Of a stretch of 5,269 nt of DNA, positions 1 through 5,269 are shown piece by piece. Position 1 is the stretch's first letter, and every line of letters starts with the position of its first letter. Position numbers and translations under genes: made by a program. Source of the stretch: Waddliaceae bacterium. GTDB lineage: Bacteria; Chlamydiota; Chlamydiia; Chlamydiales; SLOH01. Location: assembly GCA_007132595.1 (NCBI GenBank), contig SLOH01000111.1, positions 1-5,269 on the forward strand, written 5' to 3'. The notes beneath the pieces were generated by a model. The model made no database searches, was not told where the DNA came from, and worked only from the letters and a program-made list of their open reading frames with translations.

Positions 1-1568
1 TGCATGTCAGAGCGTTTACGCAGGACTCTTCAAGTGGGGTGCAAAATCCTGGGAAATACTTGGGATTACTGGAAAAGATTCCACACCTGAAGGAGCTTGG
101 GGTTAACGCAGTGAAATTGATGCCGATCCATGAGTTCAATGAAATGGAATTTAATCGGTATAATCCGCTGACAGGCGAGCGGCTTGTCAACTTTTGGGGG
201 TACTCGACGGTCAACTTTTTCTCTCCAATGAACCGTTACTGTGTGAGCGATGACTTTGGGGCGTCTCTTTTTGAGTTTAAGACTATGGTCAAAGAGTTGC
301 ATAAGGCCGGGATTGAGGTGATCCTCGATGTGGTGTTCAACCACACGGCCGAGGGGAATGAAATGGGCCCTGTGATTTCATTTAAGGGAATCGATTGCCC
401 CGTTTACTATATTCTCGATCAAAAGCATCAGATGCAAAATTTGTCCGGATGCGGCAATACTGTCAACTGTAATCACCCCGTTGTTCGAGAGTTTATCATC
501 ACGTGCCTAAGGTACTGGGTTGTTGAGATGCATGTCGACGGTTTTCGTTTTGATTTGGCCGCTATCATGCGTCGTGGAACAAGGGGCGAGCCTATGGATA
601 ACCCGCCTTTGATCGAGCAAATCTCCCATGACCCGATTCTCTCTAAAACAAAGCTCTTTGCCGAGCCTTGGGACTTGGGGATGTACATTCTCGGAGGGTT
701 TCATTCAGAAGAGGATAGATGGTCTGAATGGAATGACAAGTACCGAGAAACAGTGAGGGGATTTATCAAAGGGGATATGGGGGTGAAACGAGAGTTTGCG
801 ATCCGCATCTGCGGTTCAGACGACCTCTTTGGCGAAAGGTCGCCGACATCAAGTATCAACTTTATCACCGCGCATGACGGCTTTACACTTCGAGATCTTG
901 TCTCCTATAATGATAAGCACAACACCGCAAATGGCGAGGATAATCGAGACGGCAACCCGTATACGTGCAGCTGGAATTGCGGAGTTGAAGGAGAGACAGA
1001 GGATGCGGATGTCTTGGCTTTAAGACAAAAACAGATGCGCAATTTTCATTTAACGCTGATGATCTCTCTTGGCGTTCCGATGTTGACGATGGGCAATGAG
1101 TACGGCCATACGCGCAGAGGAAATAACAACGCATGGTGCCAGGATAATGATCTTAACTGGTTTTTGTGGGATGAAATTGAAAAAAATGGCGATTTTTTTA
1201 GGTTTTATAAAGAACTCATCCATTTTCGCAAGCGCCACCCGGCTTTCCACTCTTCCAATTTTTATACAACCGATCATGTGAAGTGGCATAGTCAAAAGCC
1301 GAATGAACCTGACTGGGATGGTGATACGAAACTTATTGCAGTGACCGTGGAAGAAGAGGAGCGTAAGTTTTATATCGCGTTCAATACGCACATGAATGAA
1401 GTAACGGTCGAGATGCCAGCCGCTCCGGATGAGCAGCAGTGGCATCTCATCGTGAACACGGCAAATCCGCCTCCGGAAGATTTTTTTAGTGAGGATGCAG
1501 CTCCCCTATTTGAAGGGGAGTCGTGCACTCTTCAAGCGAATTCCGCTGTCCTTTTAATGTCTAAGTGA
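1..1568 (+). CDS. glgX: Glycogen debranching enzyme (isoamylase, GlgX/ISA type), 5'-truncated by the window edge
   Basis: This is a GH13 isoamylase-type enzyme that hydrolyses alpha-1,6 branch linkages of glycogen in the cytoplasm. The frame is open to base 1: before the GTG at 39 it reads HVRAFTQDSSSG, the usual isoamylase segment just ahead of PGKYLGLLEKIPHLKELGVN. The GTG is therefore an internal Val, and the true start and the N-terminal CBM48-like domain lie outside the window. About 521 residues remain; the family is usually about 650-750 long. GH13 motifs appear in order: DVVFNH (region I), DGFRFDLAA with nucleophile Asp at 552-554, FAEPWD with acid/base Glu at 663-665, and TAHDGFT with the third Asp at 876-878. 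A C-terminal beta domain follows from about 1300. The sequence NCNHPVVREF, the PPLIEQISHDPIL stretch and MGNEYGHTRRGNNN resemble plant ISA3 and chlamydial GlgX. No truncation or frameshift is seen inside the visible part. It converges on glgB with an 8-bp overlap. Family assignment is very secure; substrate preference is inferred. Confidence 0.95.
   Translation, partial: HVRAFTQDSSSGVQNPGKYLGLLEKIPHLKELGVNAVKLMPIHEFNEMEFNRYNPLTGERLVNFWGYSTVNFFSPMNRYCVSDDFGASLFEFKTMVKELHKAGIEVILDVVFNHTAEGNEMGPVISFKGIDCPVYYILDQKHQMQNLSGCGNTVNCNHPVVREFIITCLRYWVVEMHVDGFRFDLAAIMRRGTRGEPMDNPPLIEQISHDPILSKTKLFAEPWDLGMYILGGFHSEEDRWSEWNDKYRETVRGFIKGDMGVKREFAIRICGSDDLFGERSPTSSINFITAHDGFTLRDLVSYNDKHNTANGEDNRDGNPYTCSWNCGVEGETEDADVLALRQKQMRNFHLTLMISLGVPMLTMGNEYGHTRRGNNNAWCQDNDLNWFLWDEIEKNGDFFRFYKELIHFRKRHPAFHSSNFYTTDHVKWHSQKPNEPDWDGDTKLIAVTVEEEERKFYIAFNTHMNEVTVEMPAAPDEQQWHLIVNTANPPPEDFFSEDAAPLFEGESCTLQANSAVLLMSK
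1561..1568. other. Tail-to-tail overlap of glgX and glgB coding ends
   Basis: The glgB stop (TAG on the minus strand, 1563-1561) lies before the glgX stop (TGA on the plus strand, 1566-1568), so the two convergent genes share eight bases. No intergenic space exists for a dedicated terminator, and no hairpin followed by a T-tract is seen on either strand near the junction. Transcripts of each gene probably extend into the other as antisense RNA; this last point is inference. Confidence 0.9.
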
Positions 1569-3477
1569 CCGGCTTTAAAATGAGTATTGCAAGAGGGGGC
1601 AGCGTCAACTTTAAAGTGTAGTCGCGTCCATAGCAGGGAAGAGGCCTTGTGCGTACTTTTCCCACATTGCCCATGTTCGATCCGCCGTAATACTCAGAGT
1701 CGCTATTGAGAATTTCTTTCCACTCTCCTTTTTGATCGACGCCAATTTTATAGTTTTCTCTTGGAATCGGCGTCAAGTTACAGATCACCAGCAATTGGTC
1801 TTTTGCATTTGGACTCTTTCTTAAAAACGAGATGATGCTCTCTTCCCAGTTATGAAGATCGACCCACTGAAATCCCTCCGGGACAAAATCAAGAGCGAAC
1901 AGTGCGGGCTCACTCCGGTAGACTTTGTTTAAATCTTTGATCCATTGAAAAATCCCTTGATGCGGGGCGTATTGCAGCAAGTCCCAATCTAAGCTCGTGT
2001 CGTGATTCCACTCGGACCATCCTGCAATCTCGCTTCCCATAAAGAGGAGCTTTTTCCCGGGGTGGGTGTACATATATCCGTATAATAGACGCAGGTTAGC
2101 AAATTTTTGCCAGTCATCTCCCGGCATTTTGCCGATCAGCGACCCTTTACCATGAACGACCTCGTCGTGCGAGAACGGGAGAAGGAAGTTTTCGGTAAAC
2201 GCATAGTTCAGGCTGAAGAGAAGTTCGTTGTGATGGTATTTACGGTTTACAGGATTTTCAGAAAAATACTGCAGCGTGTCGTGCATCCATCCCATATTCC
2301 ACTTCATTCCAAAGCCAAGCCCTCCTAGGTAGGTGGGGCGCGAGACCATGGGCCAGCTTGTCGACTCTTCTGCAATCATTTGGACGTGCGGATAGCCTTG
2401 ATAAACGGCCTCGTTTAATTGCTTGAGAAATTCGACAGCTTCAAGATTTTCATTTCCCCCATATTGATTCGGGATCCATTCTCCCTCTTTTCTAGAGTAA
2501 TCTAAATAGAGCATGGAGGCGACTGCATCGACACGCAGACCATCAATATGATACTTTTCAAACCAGTAGATCGCGCTACTAATTAAAAACGCCCGAACTT
2601 CAGGTCGTCCGTAGTTGAAAATATAGCTTTTCCACTCGGGATGAAACCCTTTTTTTCGATCTTCATGTTCGTATAGATGCGTTCCGTCAAAATAGGCAAG
2701 ACCGTGCGCATCGGACGGGAAGTGCGAGGGAACCCAGTCGAGAATGACACCGATCCCGCTCTTATGCAACTCGTTAATTAAGTGCATAAAGTCTTGCGGA
2801 GTGCCATACCGGCTGCTAGGGGCAAAATACCCGACTTTTTGATATCCCCAAGAGCCTTCAAACGGGTATTCCATTAGGGGCATAAATTCAACGTGTGTGA
2901 ACCCAAGCTCGGTTAAGTACTGCGGCAGCATCTCAGCCATCTCCCGGTAGGTCAGTGAGCGGTTGCCCTCTTCGGGCACACGACGCCAGGAGGCAAAGTG
3001 TAGCTCATAGACATTGATCGGCTGGTCGAGTCGATTGACAACCTCTCGTTTTTTTAGCCAGCTCTCATCGTTCCAATCAAATGTTGTATCCCAAACAACA
3101 GAGGCGGTTTTTGGGGGAATTTCCCATACAAGACCGAAAGGATCCCCTTTTTCTCCCTCAAAACCCCCATGATTTGAGTGGATAAAATATTTATAGATCG
3201 CCCCTTTCCCAACCTTTGGAATAAACCCCTCCCAAATGCCGGATTCATCCCACCTGGGCTTGAGTATATGCGCCTGTTTATCCCATCCATTAAAGTCGCC
3301 GATCACTGAAACTTGCGATGCGTTCGGTGCCCATACGGCAAATAAAGTCCCCGGCTCTGTCTCTAGCTTCATCGGGTGGGCCCCGAGTTTTTCGTAGAGG
3401 TGAAAATGCCTGCCTTCTTTAAAAAGGTAGATATCTTCATCAGTCAGCAAGCTTAATGGTTTGACCTCGCGATTCAA
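1561..3477 (-). CDS. glgB: 1,4-alpha-glucan branching enzyme GlgB, complete, compact form
   Basis: GlgB cuts an alpha-1,4-glucan chain and re-attaches the fragment by an alpha-1,6 link, making glycogen branches in the cytoplasm. The 638-residue product has a single CBM48 domain at about residues 25-120 (FAVWAPNA at 46-53, GDFNGW at 60-65), the GH13 barrel at about 150-520, and a C-terminal all-beta domain ending LAILILKPVT. Catalytic residues are intact: nucleophile Asp317 in GLRVDAVASMLYLDYSR, acid/base Glu370 in MIAEEST, and Asp438 in FSHDEVVHGKGS; region I is DWVPSHFP. It is shorter than the ~730-residue E. coli type and appears to lack the extra N-terminal N1 domain, as in Bacillus-like forms. 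The TTG start is chosen because GGAGG lies 7 bases upstream and the codon overlaps the stop of the upstream maltokinase gene (TTGA); the next in-frame ATG (residue 36) would cut into the CBM48 domain. It probably branches the glucan made by the GlgE pathway. The stop is TAG at 1561-1563. Confidence 0.96.
   Translation of the reverse strand: MNREVKPLSLLTDEDIYLFKEGRHFHLYEKLGAHPMKLETEPGTLFAVWAPNASQVSVIGDFNGWDKQAHILKPRWDESGIWEGFIPKVGKGAIYKYFIHSNHGGFEGEKGDPFGLVWEIPPKTASVVWDTTFDWNDESWLKKREVVNRLDQPINVYELHFASWRRVPEEGNRSLTYREMAEMLPQYLTELGFTHVEFMPLMEYPFEGSWGYQKVGYFAPSSRYGTPQDFMHLINELHKSGIGVILDWVPSHFPSDAHGLAYFDGTHLYEHEDRKKGFHPEWKSYIFNYGRPEVRAFLISSAIYWFEKYHIDGLRVDAVASMLYLDYSRKEGEWIPNQYGGNENLEAVEFLKQLNEAVYQGYPHVQMIAEESTSWPMVSRPTYLGGLGFGMKWNMGWMHDTLQYFSENPVNRKYHHNELLFSLNYAFTENFLLPFSHDEVVHGKGSLIGKMPGDDWQKFANLRLLYGYMYTHPGKKLLFMGSEIAGWSEWNHDTSLDWDLLQYAPHQGIFQWIKDLNKVYRSEPALFALDFVPEGFQWVDLHNWEESIISFLRKSPNAKDQLLVICNLTPIPRENYKIGVDQKGEWKEILNSDSEYYGGSNMGNVGKVRTRPLPCYGRDYTLKLTLPPLAILILKPVT
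3474..3477 (-). other. TTGA stop/start overlap joining mak and glgB
   Basis: The four bases read TTGA on the minus strand. TTG starts glgB and TGA ends the maltokinase frame. This is the TTG version of the common ATGA junction and implies one mRNA and likely translational coupling, so that the maltose-1-phosphate-forming and branching activities are made together. That both genes use these codons is read directly; coupling is inferred from the arrangement. Confidence 0.75.
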
Positions 3478-5269
3478 GAGAGATCCTCCATTAAGTTTAA
3501 GAGACCATTTAACGGAATTTTAACCCAGCTCGGTCTGTTTTGCAGCTCGTAACCCATTTCATACACCACTTTGTTAATTAAACATGCATTGAGTAAAATC
3601 TTGAGACTTTCTTTATCTTTAGGGACAAGGTTAAGCGGTTGCTGATCGACCACATCGAGATACGATTTTAGGTATGCTGTTGCGGCATATCGAAACCAAA
3701 GATTGGCCGCGACAGACAAAGTATCTTCTTGATCGACATGCGTTTGCCGGTACTGCTCAAGGGCAACAAATGCCGCATAATGAAAGGAGCGGATCATCCC
3801 GGCGACGTCTTGGATTGGAGAGCGCTTGAGCTTCCTTTCCGTTAGAGGAATGGCGGGCTCACCCTCGAAATCGATGATGGTAAGCTCATTTCCCGAAACC
3901 AAGACTTGACCTAAGTGAAAATCTCCATGAATCCGGATTTTAAGACTCGAAATTTTTTCATCTGCGATCTTCGCGATGTTTTTAAGTAGGACCTTTTCGT
4001 TTTGGAGGACGGCGTCTGTTAATGCTTTTTCCTCATCTGAAAACTTAGGAGAGCGGAGCTTTAAGAGAGTGAAGACCTTCTTGATTTGACCTCTAAATGC
4101 TTGGTAAAGCGACTTTTGGTAGAAAATGGTGAAATTTTCCGGGATCATTGCAGGATCTTTGCTGCCGCTGGCAAGTGCGATATGCATCTGGGCTGTTCGT
4201 TTTCCGAGTAAAGAGATCTTCTCAAGCGGCATCCATCCGATCAAATTTTCAAAAGTTTCCGGGATCTCTTCGAAATCTAAAAGAGGGGGAGCCTGCAATA
4301 GGTTTTTTGGCATCTCTTTTATTTTAGAAGAGATATCATCGTAGTAACGTTTGATCGAATCAATCAGGTATGACCAAAGCTCTCCTTCATTTTTAATGTG
4401 CTCTTGCATTAAAGCGAGTGTAAATGGCTCATCGCCACTTGTTTCCCACTGCAGCCCACCGGCAAAGCTTGGCACATACGGGTACCTTCCTTTTTCTGAA
4501 AGATGAAGAATTAACTCTTGATCCGGACTGATTCCCGGCTCAATTTTTCTGAAAAGTTTTAAAAAGAGGGTTTCATCGTAGATGATTGAACTGTTTGTTT
4601 GCTCGACTGCCACAACTTTTGATGAGATCGTCTCTTTTCCTTTGAGCGCCCTAATCATCTTGGGAGTAGAGGTCGCAACGAGCTTGCCGGCCTGTGTTTT
4701 TCTCTTTTTTCGAGAGAGCAAATAGTCTACCAGAGTCTTTCTGAAATTTTCGTCGAAAATTGCATCGATTAACACGCCCTCTTTTTTTTCTATCTTCACT
4801 TTGCAAATCAAGGACTGAGGCAGTTTTTCAATCAACCCTTCCGCTTTTTTTAAGGGGACAAAAGAGAGTGGTAAAACGTAAGATTCACTGCTTTCTTTCA
4901 GGAATATTACTTCAAAAATCACTAAATACGAAGAGTCTAAAGGAATTAAATCTTGGATTTGGATTTTTTTTATCTGTTCAGCTTTAGAGCGGAACCAGCG
5001 CGATTTTACAAGGAAAAGGGGGAGTATTTTACTTAAAAAAAGCTCCTTTTCTTTTCCAAATAAGACGCAGCTCCAGTGGTCGCCGGAAAGCGTCATGGAA
5101 GGGATCTCTTGTTTTTGTAAGTTCACAATCTCCTCTTCCCTTTCTAGATTGAGCCATAAATAACTATAACCGGTGAGGGTAAAGGTGTTGTAGGGGAGCT
5201 GCACACTGCCAAATGGATTTTGACTGAAAAGATCTTTCAAATGATATCCGTCATATTCAGACAAATCAA
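3474..5269 (-). CDS. treS-mak: Maltokinase half of a probable trehalose synthase-maltokinase (TreS-Mak) fusion, 5'-truncated by the window edge
   Basis: Mak phosphorylates maltose with ATP to alpha-maltose 1-phosphate, the donor for GlgE. Numbering is from the TTG at 5264 (596 residues to the stop). Residues 1-44 (DLSEYDG just before H8, then LPYNTFTLTGYSYLWLNLE) match the last strands of the TreS C-terminal beta domain, which in TreS proteins ends in a LPYLLTL..YGFYWF-like stretch. The frame has no stop up to base 5269, so this TTG is probably an internal Leu. The Mak N-terminal cap follows at about 75-110 (KSRWFRSKA at 87-95). The N-lobe has EQTNSS (221-226) and LKLFRKIEPG with likely ATP-contacting Lys236. 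The C-lobe has HGDFHLGQ (446-453, catalytic Asp448) and IIDFEGEP (463-470, metal-binding Asp465). The C-terminus carries the family signature YELQNRPSWVKIPL. All key kinase residues are present. The N-lobe is lysine-rich and locally AT-rich. The TGA stop overlaps the glgB start. Kinase identity is near certain; the fusion is strongly inferred because the TreS catalytic domain lies outside the window. Confidence 0.92.
   Translation of the reverse strand, partial: DLSEYDGYHLKDLFSQNPFGSVQLPYNTFTLTGYSYLWLNLEREEEIVNLQKQEIPSMTLSGDHWSCVLFGKEKELFLSKILPLFLVKSRWFRSKAEQIKKIQIQDLIPLDSSYLVIFEVIFLKESSESYVLPLSFVPLKKAEGLIEKLPQSLICKVKIEKKEGVLIDAIFDENFRKTLVDYLLSRKKRKTQAGKLVATSTPKMIRALKGKETISSKVVAVEQTNSSIIYDETLFLKLFRKIEPGISPDQELILHLSEKGRYPYVPSFAGGLQWETSGDEPFTLALMQEHIKNEGELWSYLIDSIKRYYDDISSKIKEMPKNLLQAPPLLDFEEIPETFENLIGWMPLEKISLLGKRTAQMHIALASGSKDPAMIPENFTIFYQKSLYQAFRGQIKKVFTLLKLRSPKFSDEEKALTDAVLQNEKVLLKNIAKIADEKISSLKIRIHGDFHLGQVLVSGNELTIIDFEGEPAIPLTERKLKRSPIQDVAGMIRSFHYAAFVALEQYRQTHVDQEDTLSVAANLWFRYAATAYLKSYLDVVDQQPLNLVPKDKESLKILLNACLINKVVYEMGYELQNRPSWVKIPLNGLLNLMEDLS
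3485..3489 (-). promoter_or_regulatory. Shine-Dalgarno site for glgB inside the end of the maltokinase gene
   Basis: On the minus strand the sequence reads GGAGG, seven bases before the TTG at 3477-3475. It lies within the last codons of the maltokinase gene (Met-Glu-Asp-Leu-Ser-stop). A strong, well-placed ribosome binding site is what decides in favour of the unusual TTG start and suggests independent as well as coupled initiation of GlgB. Confidence 0.8.

Noticed and set aside
39..41. GTG as the start codon of the isoamylase
   Set aside because: The frame is open to the window edge and encodes conserved isoamylase residues (HVRAFTQD) ahead of it; the gene is truncated, not starting here.
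1050..1445. 131-codon open frame on the minus strand
   Set aside because: It lies wholly antisense to well-conserved glgX coding sequence, has a protein composition typical of a shadow frame, and no recognisable motif.
1501..1520. Inverted repeat ctcccc/ggggag with an 8-base loop near the end of glgX
   Set aside because: The 6-bp GC-rich stem could form, but neither strand has a T-tract after it and it lies inside the coding region, so it is not a supported intrinsic terminator.
2964..2978. Short hairpin tgccc-tcttc-gggca inside glgB
   Set aside because: A 5-bp stem within conserved coding sequence, with no T-tract or conserved context; expected by chance.
4760..4987. 75-codon open frame on the plus strand
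   Set aside because: It is antisense to the maltokinase N-lobe, and its composition is explained by the complementary lysine codons; no domain is recognised.
5262..5264. TTG as the true start of the maltokinase gene
   Set aside because: The residues around it fit the TreS C-terminal domain, and no ribosome binding site can be assessed so close to the edge; an internal Leu is more likely.

Overview
The window holds three protein genes, all of alpha-glucan (glycogen) metabolism, packed with almost no non-coding DNA. A partial glgX-type debranching isoamylase runs rightward (1-1568, 5' end cut off by the window edge). A complete glgB branching enzyme (1561-3477) and the 3' part of a maltokinase gene (3474-5269, 5' end cut off) run leftward as one transcription unit. 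No RNA gene, mobile element, CRISPR array or long intergenic region is visible, and there is no gene-free stretch above 300 bases.

The central reading is that the leftward unit is part of a GlgE-type (maltose-1-phosphate) glycogen pathway. The maltokinase frame is open to the window edge, and its first ~44 residues look like the C-terminal end of a trehalose synthase (TreS). The gene is therefore most likely a treS-mak fusion of which only the Mak half is in view. TreS turns trehalose into maltose. Mak phosphorylates maltose with ATP to maltose 1-phosphate. GlgE, not in this window, polymerises that into linear alpha-1,4-glucan, and GlgB adds alpha-1,6 branches. The convergent glgX product would remove such branches during glycogen breakdown. 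TreS-Mak and GlgB are coupled by a TTGA stop/start overlap, while glgX and glgB overlap tail to tail by 8 bp.

Organism: a bacterium of moderate GC content. The isoamylase resembles the plant ISA3 / chlamydial GlgX type more than the enterobacterial one. Together with a TreS-Mak fusion and a GlgB, this recalls Chlamydiae of the Waddliaceae/Criblamydiaceae kind, in which a GlgE pathway has been reported. That placement is inferred from remembered family patterns and was not tested by a search. The system belongs to a known pathway; I see no undescribed system here. The points of interest are the fusion, the gene arrangement and the lineage.
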